In this document: positions 29,143-37,192 of the stretch, in pieces
Layout: every line of letters begins with the position of its first letter
Numbering within the stretch: the stretch's first letter is position 1
Translations under genes and position numbers: made by a program
Assembly: GCF_025642155.1 (NCBI RefSeq)
Contig: NZ_CP106798.1
Span: forward strand, 6,138,001-6,202,000
Length of the DNA: 64,000 bases
Origin: Streptomyces sp. HUAS 15-9
GTDB taxonomy: Bacteria; Actinomycetota; Actinomycetes; Streptomycetales; Streptomycetaceae
Reading direction: 5' to 3'
Notes under the pieces: generated by a model
What the model was told of the DNA's origin: nothing
The model's database searches: none
Seen by the model: only the letters and a program-made list of their open reading frames with translations

Positions 29143-29293
29143 ATGAGCCGCGACTGTCGGTCCCCGAGGAGTTTCGGAGACCAACAGCCGCCGCCCTGAG
29201 GTCGGCTGAGCCGGACCCAGATCCGTGTGGAAGGAGTTACGGATCTCGTGACTCCGCCCCCGAGGGGGCTTCTCACGAGCTCGCCGCAGCGAG
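29143..29293 (+). promoter_or_regulatory. possible proline-sensing leader between PRODH and pruA
   Basis: An 18-codon frame from ATG 29143 to TGA 29197-29199 ends in three consecutive proline codons (GDQQPPP-stop). Three hairpins follow: AGATCCGT/ACGGATCT (29219-29226 with 29239-29246), CTCGTGA/TCACGAG (29245-29251 with 29273-29279) enclosing GCCCC/GGGGC, and CTCGC/GCGAG (29280-29284 with 29289-29293). Hairpins 1 and 2 share two bases. There is no T run. The arrangement suggests ribosome stalling on prolines before pruA, but it is unproven. Nothing else is seen up to pruA. Confidence 0.3.
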
Positions 29294-29387
29294 TCCGTGA
29301 TGGTCAAGCCCTAACCGCTGCTCACCATACGCAACCGCTTCGGCTCTCCCGTGCTGAAGCCCGAGAAACACTCGGAAGAGGTAACCG

Positions 29388-31019
29388 ATGGACGCTGTGA
29401 CCCAGGTCCCCACCCCCGTCAACGAGCCGGTGCACGGCTACGCCCCCGGCTCGCCCGAGCGTGCCCGGCTGGAGGCCAAGCTCAAGGAGCTGGCCGAGAA
29501 CCCGATCGAGCTGCCGATGACCATCGGCGGGGAGAAGCGGATGGGCGGCGGCGAGGCCTTCCAGGTCGTCCAGCCGCACAACCACAAGGCCGTCATCGGC
29601 ACGCTCCGCAACGCCACCCAGCAGGACGCGCGGGACGCCGTCGACGCCGCCCTCGCGGCCGCGCCGGCCTGGCGCGCGATGTCCTTCGACGACCGCGCGG
29701 CGATCATCCTGCGCGCCGCCGAACTGCTGGCCGGCCCCTGGCGCGAGACCATCGCCGCCTCCACCATGCTCGGCCAGTCCAAGACCGCCCAGCAGGCAGA
29801 GATCGACAGCCCCTGTGAGCTGGTCGACTTCTGGCGCTTCAACGTCCACTACGCCCGCCAGATCCTGGCCGAGCAGCCCCCGGCCAACTCCCCGGGCGTC
29901 TGGAACCGTCTGGACCACCGCCCGCTGGAGGGCTTCGTCTACGCGATCACGCCGTTCAACTTCAGCGCCATCGCCGCGAACCTGCCCACCGCGCCCGCGC
30001 TGATGGGCAACGTGGTGGTCTGGAAGCCGTCCCCGACGCAGACCCACGCCGCCGTGCTGCTGATGCAGCTGCTGGAGGAGGCCGGTCTGCCCAAGGGCGT
30101 CATCAACCTCGTCACCGGTGACGGCATCGAGGTCTCCAAGGTCACTCTCGAGCACCGTGACCTCGCCGGTATCCACTTCACCGGCTCGACCAGGACCTTC
30201 CAGTACCTGTGGAAGACGGTCGGCAACAACATCGAGAAGTACCGCTCCTACCCGCGTCTGGTCGGCGAGACCGGCGGCAAGGACTTCCTGGTCGCCCACC
30301 CGAGCGCCGACCGCGCCGTACTGAAGACCGCCCTGACCCGCGGTGCCTTCGAGTACCAGGGCCAGAAGTGCTCGGCCACCTCCCGCGCGTACATCCCGGC
30401 CTCCATCTGGAACTCGGGCTTCAAGGAGGAGTTCGCGGCCGAGGTCGACTACCTGACCATGGGTGACGTCACCGACCTGTCGAACTTCATCGGCGCCGTG
30501 ATCGACGACCGTGCCTTCGCCAAGAACAAGGCCGCGATCGACCGCGCCAAGGAGGACCCGACCTGCACGATCGTCGCGGGCGGCACCTACGACGACTCGG
30601 TCGGCTACTTCGTCCGCCCGACGGTCGTGGAGTGCAGCGACCCGGCCAACGAGGTGTTCCGCACCGAGTACTTCGGCCCGTTCCTCGGCGTCCACGTCTA
30701 CGAGGACGACAAGTACGACGAGATGCTGGAGCAGATGGAGTCGGTGTCCGACTACGCCCTCACCGGCTCGGTCATCTCCAACGACCGTGCGGCGGCCGCG
30801 TACACGATGGAGAAGCTGCGCTACGCGGCGGGCAACTTCTACATCAACGACAAGTCGACCGGCGCCGTCGTCGGCCAGCAGCCCTTCGGCGGCGGCCGCG
30901 CCTCCGGCACCAACGACAAGGCCGGCGCCCCGCAGAACCTGCTGCGCTGGACCCTGACCCGCGCCATCAAGGAGACGCTGGTCGCGCCGACCGACTACTC
31001 GTACCCGCACATGGGCTGA
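29388..31019 (+). CDS. pruA: L-glutamate gamma-semialdehyde (P5C) dehydrogenase
   Basis: 543-residue NAD-dependent aldehyde dehydrogenase that converts glutamate semialdehyde, the hydrated P5C from proline dehydrogenase, to glutamate. Visible are the NAD-binding GSTRTFQYLW region, VGETGGKDFLV with the conserved glutamate, and the catalytic Cys 328 in YQGQKCSATSRAYIP. The C-terminal FGGGRASGTNDKAG segment is typical of the P5CDH type 1 family. ATG behind GAAGAGG. It forms the proline-to-glutamate pathway with the gene upstream. Confidence 0.97.
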   Translation: MDAVTQVPTPVNEPVHGYAPGSPERARLEAKLKELAENPIELPMTIGGEKRMGGGEAFQVVQPHNHKAVIGTLRNATQQDARDAVDAALAAAPAWRAMSFDDRAAIILRAAELLAGPWRETIAASTMLGQSKTAQQAEIDSPCELVDFWRFNVHYARQILAEQPPANSPGVWNRLDHRPLEGFVYAITPFNFSAIAANLPTAPALMGNVVVWKPSPTQTHAAVLLMQLLEEAGLPKGVINLVTGDGIEVSKVTLEHRDLAGIHFTGSTRTFQYLWKTVGNNIEKYRSYPRLVGETGGKDFLVAHPSADRAVLKTALTRGAFEYQGQKCSATSRAYIPASIWNSGFKEEFAAEVDYLTMGDVTDLSNFIGAVIDDRAFAKNKAAIDRAKEDPTCTIVAGGTYDDSVGYFVRPTVVECSDPANEVFRTEYFGPFLGVHVYEDDKYDEMLEQMESVSDYALTGSVISNDRAAAAYTMEKLRYAAGNFYINDKSTGAVVGQQPFGGGRASGTNDKAGAPQNLLRWTLTRAIKETLVAPTDYSYPHMG

Positions 31020-31034
31020 CCGGCCCTCCCGAAC

Positions 31035-31077
31035 ACGGGCCGGGAAGCCTGACCCCCGAGCAGGCTTCCCGGCCCGT
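31035..31077 (+). terminator. 17-bp hairpin terminator after pruA
   Basis: Perfect 17-bp stem, 31035-31051 with 31061-31077, and a 9-base loop, 15 bases after the pruA stop. Confidence 0.88.
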
Positions 31078-31115
31078 CTCCAATTCCCGGCACGCACGAC
31101 GGGGACATTCGATCC

Positions 31116-31655
31116 ATGACCACCCGCCTCCGCACCGCCCACACCGCCGACCTCACCCCCGCCGAACTCCGCGAAGTCCGTGCCCTCCTCCGCGACGCCT
31201 TCGACGGTGAGCTCGACGACGAGGACTTCGAGCACGGGCTGGGCGGTATGCACGCCCTGGTGCACGACGGCTCCGGGCTCCTCGCCCACGGGTCGGTGGT
31301 GATGCGCCGTGCCCGGCACCGGGGGCGCTGGCTGCGGGTCGGCTATGTCGAGGCCGTCGGCGTACGGCCCGATGTGCGCCGTACCGGACTGGGCGGGCGG
31401 GTGATGGAGGCGCTGGAGCGCTTCGTCGACCGGGCCTACGACCTCGGCGCGCTGTCCGCCAGCGACGACGGCGCCCGGCTCTACGCGGCCCGCGGCTGGC
31501 AGCCCTGGACCGGCCGTGTCTGCGCGCTCTCCCCGGACGGCATCGTCCATCTGCCGGAGGAGGAGGGGAGCGTCTGTCTGCGCCCCGCGCTCGCCGGTCC
31601 GCTCGACCCCGGCCAGGAGCTGGTCTTCGACTGGCGTGACGGGGATGTGCTCTGA
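31116..31655 (+). CDS. AAC(2')-I-like aminoglycoside N-acetyltransferase
   Basis: 179 residues, close to the 181 of mycobacterial AAC(2')-Ic. Shared segments recalled from that family are HTADL near the start, EHGLGGMHALV, GRWLRVGYVEAVGVRPDVR (acetyl-CoA loop), AYDLGALSASDDGARLYAARGWQPW and the ending ELVFDWRDGDVL. This is a specific GNAT subfamily that acetylates the 2'-amino group of gentamicin- and kanamycin B-type drugs; in actinomycetes these genes are chromosomal and their natural substrate is debated. It lies alone after the pruA terminator. Activity and spectrum cannot be read from sequence. Confidence 0.82.
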   Translation: MTTRLRTAHTADLTPAELREVRALLRDAFDGELDDEDFEHGLGGMHALVHDGSGLLAHGSVVMRRARHRGRWLRVGYVEAVGVRPDVRRTGLGGRVMEALERFVDRAYDLGALSASDDGARLYAARGWQPWTGRVCALSPDGIVHLPEEEGSVCLRPALAGPLDPGQELVFDWRDGDVL

Positions 31656-31933
31656 CAGGAGTAGTGGGTCCTGCCCTCCACGCGGGGCGAAAGCCCAGCT
31701 CACAGCGGTGTGACGCGATCCGCCGTCTCAGATAGTAGGAAGTCCGAGTAATTGTGGAGACAGAAGCGCGTCCCTCGCTTAGTTTTGTAGAAGCCGAACG
31801 TCTCGCTCGACCAAGCGAATGGCGGTCGTGAGCCGGGCCCCGTGCAGGCAACCCCTGCGGCACCGCTCCCCGCCCCTTCCGGCGTCTCGTATCCCCTGCC
31901 GAACTCCACGTTCGTCGAAGGAGTCGATTTCCC

Positions 31934-32065
31934 ATGGCCGAGACGACCGTCCGCCGCCGAGTCCGCCACGTGACCCGCACGAGCGAGTCCGACCGCAAGA
32001 ACGCCGCCGCCGCGCTCCAGCGCGCCCTCGACCGCCGTGACAACGGCGGCGAGACCGGCCACTGA
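31934..32065 (+). CDS. 43-residue basic protein
   Basis: Short protein MAETTVRRRVRHVTRTSESD followed by a helical segment (KNAAAALQRALDRRDNGG). GAAGGAG lies 11 bases upstream of the ATG and third positions are G/C-rich. A similar short gene occurs in this position in other Streptomyces, as far as I recall. The roughly 280 bases before it contain an A+T-rich patch (31725-31790, for example GGAAGTCCGAGTAATTGTGG and CTTAGTTTTGTAG) that probably holds its promoter. The basic N-terminus suggests nucleic-acid binding, but the function is unknown. Confidence 0.6.
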   Translation: MAETTVRRRVRHVTRTSESDRKNAAAALQRALDRRDNGGETGH

Positions 32066-32136
32066 GCCGCTCGCCTCACCTGTTACACGTGCCACTCGCC
32101 CGCTCGCGTGGCTCGTGCGACACCCCACAGCCGGGA

Positions 32137-32159
32137 GCCGCACCCGATCGGGGTGCGGC
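32137..32159. terminator. hairpin between the small gene and the phosphatase
   Basis: 9-bp stem GCCGCACCC (32137-32145) with GGGTGCGGC (32151-32159), loop GATCG, in the 104-base convergent gap. Confidence 0.7.
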
Positions 32160-32169
32160 CGCGGCGGTC

Positions 32170-33732
32170 TCATCCGCCGCGCCGCACCTCGAAGTGGTCG
32201 ATCCGCTCCCCGCTCTGCGCCAGCGCCGACACCTTCAGCCTCGGGGTCGTACCCGCCTCCGCCTCCACCGAGAGGAAGGAGAAGCCGGTGTACCGCACCC
32301 TCGACCACTCCACCGACTCCGCGCTGGGACCGTGGGACTTCGTCCAGTGGAAGGTCTTCACCGCGTCGTGCCGGGTGACGTGCCCCTCGTAGCTGTCCTT
32401 GACCCCCGAGGGGAACGAGTAGAGGTTCCTCCCGCCCCCGCCCGCGGTCACGTACACGATCCCGTCGCGCGTGGGATCCGTCGACGCGCCGATCGGCACG
32501 GTCCTGCCGACCTCGCCCTTCCTGATCGCGTCCGTCCGCTCGTACACATGGTTGTGCCCGTTGATCACCAGGTCCACCTCGTGCTTGGCGAACAGCGGCA
32601 GCCACTCCTTGCGGACGCCGCCGTCGGAGGCGTGCTGGGAGGTCGAGTACGCGCAGTGGTGGAAGAAGACGACCACGAAGTCGACTCCCTTCGCCGCCCG
32701 CAGCTCACCGAGCTTCCGGTCCAGCCACCGCGTCTGCCGGCCCTGGGTGAACCCGAGGTTGGCGGGGATCTCGTACGACACGTCGTTGGCGTCCAGCGCC
32801 ACGAAGCCGACGTTGCCGTAGGTGAACGCGTACACGCCCGGCGCGTGGTGGGGGTCGAAGCCGCTGTCCGGCAGGGAGAAGCGGGCCAGTTGGCCGCCGT
32901 AGCCCTCCGGTGAGTACCAGGCCTCCATGTCGTGGTTGCCGGTGGTCACCATCCACGGCACCGACCTCGCCACCGACTCGGTCTGCTTCAGGAACAGGTC
33001 CCAGAACCGCGGGTCGTACCCGTCCGACTTCGTGCCCGTTCCGTTGACGTTCGCGTAGCAGATGTCGCCCGCGTGCAGATGCAAGGCCGGCTTCTGGCGC
33101 AGCAGCAGCTTGTCGTTGGCGCTCGCGCTCGTGCTCACGCCCTGGTCGCCGAAGGCGGTGAAGACGAACCGCTCCGGGGTCGCGGGAGCCGTGCGGAAGG
33201 AGGCGATCGTCGAGCGGTGGGCGGGGGAGACCGGGTCCCAGCCGTCGTGGCCGACGCCGTAGTAGTACGTGGTGCCGGGCTTGAGGCCGTCCAGGGCCGC
33301 GTGCACGTAGTACTGCTCGACCGCCGAGCGCACCCCCTGCACGCCCGGCGTGTGCAGGGCGCGTACCTCGGCCTCGACACGGCGGCCCAGGTCGTCGGGG
33401 CGCAACCCGACCCGCACGAACGGTCGCTTGACCGCGAACGGCACCTGCCAGGAGATCCGCATCCGGGTCTTCGGGTCCGAGCCGAAGGCGAGATGACGGC
33501 CGAAGGGGCGGATCGCGGAGCCGCGGACCCGGGAGGTCGTCGTGGCCGGTGCCGCGTTCGCCGTCGTGCTGCCGGACGCCGTCGAGCAGCCGGCCAGCAG
33601 CCCGCCCGCCACCGCGCCCGCCGTCACCAGGGTGCGGCGCCGGGTGAGCCGGGTGTGCAGGTACTCGTACTGCTCGGCCATGCTCATCCGGCGGGCCAGC
33701 TGCGGCGGAATGCCGACGTCGGGGGTCTCCAT
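32170..33732 (-). CDS. secreted purple acid phosphatase-like metallophosphoesterase
   Basis: About 520 residues from the ATG at 33732 (GGGAAG upstream); an earlier ATG at 33759 is possible. The N-terminus carries a twin-arginine type signal ([19 protein letters not shown]) that also ends in a lipobox-like LAGC. An N-terminal beta domain precedes the phosphatase core with all five metal motifs in order: FGDQG, GDICY, GNHD, FFHH and GHNHVYER. This is the PAP/PhoD-like class of calcineurin-fold enzymes hydrolysing phosphomonoesters outside the cell. Divergent from leuB. Confidence 0.92.
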   Translation of the reverse strand: METPDVGIPPQLARRMSMAEQYEYLHTRLTRRRTLVTAGAVAGGLLAGCSTASGSTTANAAPATTTSRVRGSAIRPFGRHLAFGSDPKTRMRISWQVPFAVKRPFVRVGLRPDDLGRRVEAEVRALHTPGVQGVRSAVEQYYVHAALDGLKPGTTYYYGVGHDGWDPVSPAHRSTIASFRTAPATPERFVFTAFGDQGVSTSASANDKLLLRQKPALHLHAGDICYANVNGTGTKSDGYDPRFWDLFLKQTESVARSVPWMVTTGNHDMEAWYSPEGYGGQLARFSLPDSGFDPHHAPGVYAFTYGNVGFVALDANDVSYEIPANLGFTQGRQTRWLDRKLGELRAAKGVDFVVVFFHHCAYSTSQHASDGGVRKEWLPLFAKHEVDLVINGHNHVYERTDAIRKGEVGRTVPIGASTDPTRDGIVYVTAGGGGRNLYSFPSGVKDSYEGHVTRHDAVKTFHWTKSHGPSAESVEWSRVRYTGFSFLSVEAEAGTTPRLKVSALAQSGERIDHFEVRRGG

Positions 33733-33876
33733 GGAGGTGAACTTCCCAGCGAAGGCCAACGCCCGCTACACGTACGGGTGAACGCCATCCAACGGGATGA
33801 CGCCGTCCCTCTTTCGGAGTGTCCGGATGGCGGACAGGCCATGTCATCCCATGGGACGAGGGGTAGGGTGCCGGGC

Positions 33877-34920
33877 ATGTCTCGCAGCATCAATCTCGCA
33901 GTGATCCCCGGTGACGGCATCGGCCAGGAAGTCGTGGCCGAAGGCCTCAAGGTCCTCTCCGCCGTCCTCCCGCAGGATGTGAAGCTGGAGACCAAGGAGT
34001 ACGACTTCGGCGCCAAGCGCTACCACGCCACCGGTGAGACCCTCACCGACGCCGACCTCGACGCGCTGAAGCAGCACGACGCGATCCTGCTCGGCGCCAT
34101 CGGCGACCCGTCGGTGCCGTCCGGCGTCCTGGAGCGCGGCTTCCTGCTCAAGCTCCGCTTCGCCTTCGACCACCACGTCAATCTGCGTCCGTCGAAGCTC
34201 CTCCCCGGCGTCGCCACCCCGCTGGCCGGCCAGCCGGAGATCGACTTCGTCGTCGTCCGCGAGGGCACCGAGGGCCCGTACACCGGCAACGGCGGCACCA
34301 TCCGCAAGGGCACGCCGCACGAGGTCGCCACCGAGGTCTCCGTGAACACGGCCTTCGGTGTCGAGCGGGTGGTCCGCGACGCCTTCGCCCGCGCCCAGGC
34401 CCGCCCGCGCAAGAAGCTCACGCTGGTCCACAAGAACAACGTGCTGACCTTCGCCGGGCACCTGTGGACGAACATCTTCAACAAGGTTGCCGCAGAGTTC
34501 CCCGAGGTCGAGACCGACTACATCCACGTCGACGCGGCGACGATCTACCTGGTCACCCAGCCCGAGCGGTTCGACGTCATCGTCACCGACAACCTCTTCG
34601 GCGACATCATCACCGACCTCGCCGCGGCCGTCTCCGGCGGCATCGGCGTCGCCGCGAGCGGGAACATCAACCCCTCCGGCGACTTCCCCTCGATGTTCGA
34701 GCCCGTGCACGGCTCCGCGCCCGACATCGCCGGCCAGGGCAAGGCCGACCCCTCCGCCACGGTCCTGTCCGTCGCCCTCCTGCTGCGCCACCTCGGCTAC
34801 GAGACCGAGGCCACCCGCATCGAGGACGCCGTCTCCGCCGACCTCGCGGAGCGCGGCCAGCTGCCGGCCCGCAGCACGACCGAGATCGGCGACGCCCTCT
34901 CCGTACGAGTAGCCGGCTGA
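33877..34920 (+). CDS. leuB: 3-isopropylmalate dehydrogenase
   Basis: 347 residues; oxidatively decarboxylates 3-isopropylmalate in leucine synthesis using NAD and Mg. Seen: [13 protein letters not shown] at the start, substrate-binding Arg region [38 protein letters not shown], and the metal motif [21 protein letters not shown]. The sequence [21 protein letters not shown] is typical of the actinobacterial branch. No leader peptide or attenuator is visible in front of it. Terminated by a 12-bp hairpin. Confidence 0.97.
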   Translation: MSRSINLAVIPGDGIGQEVVAEGLKVLSAVLPQDVKLETKEYDFGAKRYHATGETLTDADLDALKQHDAILLGAIGDPSVPSGVLERGFLLKLRFAFDHHVNLRPSKLLPGVATPLAGQPEIDFVVVREGTEGPYTGNGGTIRKGTPHEVATEVSVNTAFGVERVVRDAFARAQARPRKKLTLVHKNNVLTFAGHLWTNIFNKVAAEFPEVETDYIHVDAATIYLVTQPERFDVIVTDNLFGDIITDLAAAVSGGIGVAASGNINPSGDFPSMFEPVHGSAPDIAGQGKADPSATVLSVALLLRHLGYETEATRIEDAVSADLAERGQLPARSTTEIGDALSVRVAG

Positions 34921-34942
34921 CCCGCGCCACTCGAAACCATTC

Positions 34943-34977
34943 GAAGCCGCCGGGTCACACCAGCCCCCGGCGGCTTC
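34943..34977 (+). terminator. hairpin terminator after leuB
   Basis: 12-bp stem GAAGCCGCCGGG (34943-34954) with CCCGGCGGCTTC (34966-34977), 11-base loop, 22 bases after leuB. Confidence 0.83.
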
Positions 34978-35169
34978 CCCATGTCCCCGCCGGGTGCCAC
35001 CATCGACCCCTGGGCCGCATTCACCCCGATTCCTTCCGCCGTCGCCCCCGGGCGATAATCGAACACGGAGCCGCGGTATGAGGGAATGCTCGGACGTCCT
35101 AACACTGGCCACCGGCCGTGCGGGCGTGAGCGCGGCCCGTCACTACAACCGGTGAAGGACAAAGCACCC

Positions 35170-36258
35170 ATGACGACGCCCACGATCGAGCTCAAGCCCT
35201 CCGCCCACCCGCTGCCCGCCGCCGAGCGGGAGGCGATCCTGGCCAGCCCCGGCTTCGGCCGCCACTTCACCGATCACATGGTGACCGTCAAGTGGACCGA
35301 GGGCCGGGGCTGGCACGACGGCCAGCTCGTTCCGTACGCGCCGATCCCCCTCGACCCGGCCACCAACGTCCTGCACTACGCCCAGGAGATCTTCGAGGGC
35401 CTGAAGGCCTACCGCCGCCCCGACGGCTCGGTCGCCACCTTCCGCCCGGACCAGAACGCCAAGCGCTTCCAGCGCTCCGCCAAGCGTCTGGCCATGCCCG
35501 AGCTGCCGGTCGAGACGTTCATCGAGGCCTGCGACGTCCTGGTCCAGCAGGACAAGGGCTGGGTGCCCGCGCACGGCGGCGAGGAGTCCCTCTATCTGCG
35601 CCCGTTCATGATCGCGACCGAGGTCGGCCTGGGTGTGAAGCCCGCCAACGAGTACCTCTTCATCGTCATCGCCTCCCCGGCCGGCGCCTACTTCCCGGGC
35701 GGGGTGAGGCCGGTCTCCATCTGGGCGTCCGAGGACCGCGTCCGCGCCGTCCCCGGCGGCATGGGCGACGCCAAGACGGGCGGCAACTACGCGGCCTCCC
35801 TGCTCGCCCAGGCCGAGGCCGCCGCCCAGGGCTGCGACCAGGTCTGCTACCTCGACGCTGTCGAGCACAAGTGGGTCGAGGAACTCGGCGGCATGAACCT
35901 GTACTTCGTGTACGGCGACCGGATCGTCACCCCCACCCTCACCGGCTCCATCCTGGAGGGCGTCACCCGCGACTCCCTGCTGACCGTCGCCCGCGACCTC
36001 GGCTACGTCTCCGAGGAGGCCCGCGTCTCCATCGACCAGTGGCAGACGGACTCCGAGAACGGCACCCTGACCGAGGTCTTCGCCTGCGGCACCGCCGCCG
36101 TCATCACCCCGGTCGGCACGGTCAAGCGGGCCGGCGCCGAGTGGAAGCAGTCCGACGGCGAGCCCGGCGAGGTCACCCTCAGGCTCCGCCAGGCCCTCCT
36201 GGACATCCAGCGCGGCATTGCCGAGGACAAGCACGGCTGGATGCACCCGCTGGGCTGA
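35170..36258 (+). CDS. ilvE: branched-chain amino acid aminotransferase
   Basis: 362-residue fold type IV PLP enzyme, the last step of Val, Leu and Ile synthesis and the first step of their breakdown. The PLP lysine is K202 in [12 protein letters not shown], matching the numbering of eukaryotic-type BCATs. [12 protein letters not shown] and the substrate loop [10 protein letters not shown] are present. The ATG at 35170 follows GAAGGAC; earlier in-frame codons are poor. Separate from leuB by a terminator, so it has its own promoter in 34978-35160. Confidence 0.97.
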   Translation: MTTPTIELKPSAHPLPAAEREAILASPGFGRHFTDHMVTVKWTEGRGWHDGQLVPYAPIPLDPATNVLHYAQEIFEGLKAYRRPDGSVATFRPDQNAKRFQRSAKRLAMPELPVETFIEACDVLVQQDKGWVPAHGGEESLYLRPFMIATEVGLGVKPANEYLFIVIASPAGAYFPGGVRPVSIWASEDRVRAVPGGMGDAKTGGNYAASLLAQAEAAAQGCDQVCYLDAVEHKWVEELGGMNLYFVYGDRIVTPTLTGSILEGVTRDSLLTVARDLGYVSEEARVSIDQWQTDSENGTLTEVFACGTAAVITPVGTVKRAGAEWKQSDGEPGEVTLRLRQALLDIQRGIAEDKHGWMHPLG

Positions 36259-36356
36259 GCGAATCCCAGCCGTCCGTCCGACGCGCTTCGCCTCCCTCGT
36301 GCGGGCATCTCCCGAGTCCACGGGGGAGGGGGCGCGCGTGCCCGCTCGTCACCCAG

Positions 36357-36483
36357 TTAGAGCGACGTTCAATGGAGCGTGCTTGATTTCATCCACCAGT
36401 CCCTCTGCTTCATCCGTCGACGCCTCCATTCCAGCCGTCAGTGCTTCTGATTGCGGAATCCTCCGTTTAGAGTGATGCTCTAA
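36357..36483. promoter_or_regulatory. two related operator-like repeats upstream of ureAB
   Basis: A perfect palindrome TTAGAG-TGATG-CTCTAA occupies 36467-36483. A related half-degenerate copy, TTAGAGCGACGTTCAA, lies at 36357-36372, about 110 bases upstream. TCTAAT at 36479-36484 inside the palindrome resembles a -10 box, which would make it a repressor site. A good candidate regulator is the TetR encoded at the end of the same operon (39938-40549). The rest of the 253-base gap after ilvE shows no gene. Confidence 0.55.
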
Positions 36484-36511
36484 TCTGCTGGAAGCAAGGA
36501 GGTGCCGCGTC

Positions 36512-37192
36512 ATGAGACTGACCCCGACGGAACGTGACCGGCTGCTGCTCTTCGGAGCCGCCGAGCTGGCCCGCGCCCGCCGCGCCCGCGGACTGCGGCT
36601 GAACGTGCCGGAGGCCACCGCGCTCATCGCGGACACCGTCTGCGAGGCCGCCCGGGACGGCGCCATGCTCGCCGAGGCCGTCGAGCGCGCCCGTGCGGTG
36701 CTCGGCCCGGCCGACGTCCTGCCGGGCGTCGCCGACGTCGTCACCGAGGTCCACGTCGAGGCCGTCTTCGACGACGGCTCGCGGCTCGCGGTCGTCACCG
36801 ACCCGATCGGGGGCGGGCTGGGCGCGGACGCCCCGGGCGCGCTGCTGCCGGGGCCCGGGCACACCGAGCCCGAGCCGGTGGTACGGCTGACGGTCACCAA
36901 CACCGCGACCGTGCCCGTCTCCGTCACCTCCCACTTCCACTTCTTCGAGGCCAACCCACGGCTCGACTTCGCCCGCGCCGACGCCTACGGGATGCGGCTC
37001 GCCGTACCCGCCGGGTCGTCCGTGCGGTTCGGGCCGGGGGAGAGAGTGGAGGTCGGCCTGGTGCCGATCGGGGGCGAGCGGATCGCGATCGGCTTCGCCG
37101 GGCTCGTCGACGGGCCGCTGGACGCCCCCGGGGCCCGGGAAGAGGCCCTGCGCAGGGCCGCCGCCTGCGGATACCTGGGGGCGGAGCGGTGA
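36512..37192 (+). CDS. fused urease gamma-beta subunit homologue
   Basis: 226 residues. Positions 1-100 match UreA (LTPTERDRLLLFGAAELARARRARGLRLNVPEATALI) and about 120-226 match UreB (TVTNTATVPVSVTSHFHFFEANPRLDF, PAGSSVRFGPGERVEVGLVPIGG). Such fusions occur in some bacteria, including Streptomyces. GTGA overlap with the next gene. No ureD, E, F or G is nearby, unlike standard urease operons, so nickel loading would depend on genes elsewhere. See the alpha-subunit entry for why this may not be a true urease. Confidence 0.9.
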   Translation: MRLTPTERDRLLLFGAAELARARRARGLRLNVPEATALIADTVCEAARDGAMLAEAVERARAVLGPADVLPGVADVVTEVHVEAVFDDGSRLAVVTDPIGGGLGADAPGALLPGPGHTEPEPVVRLTVTNTATVPVSVTSHFHFFEANPRLDFARADAYGMRLAVPAGSSVRFGPGERVEVGLVPIGGERIAIGFAGLVDGPLDAPGAREEALRRAAACGYLGAER

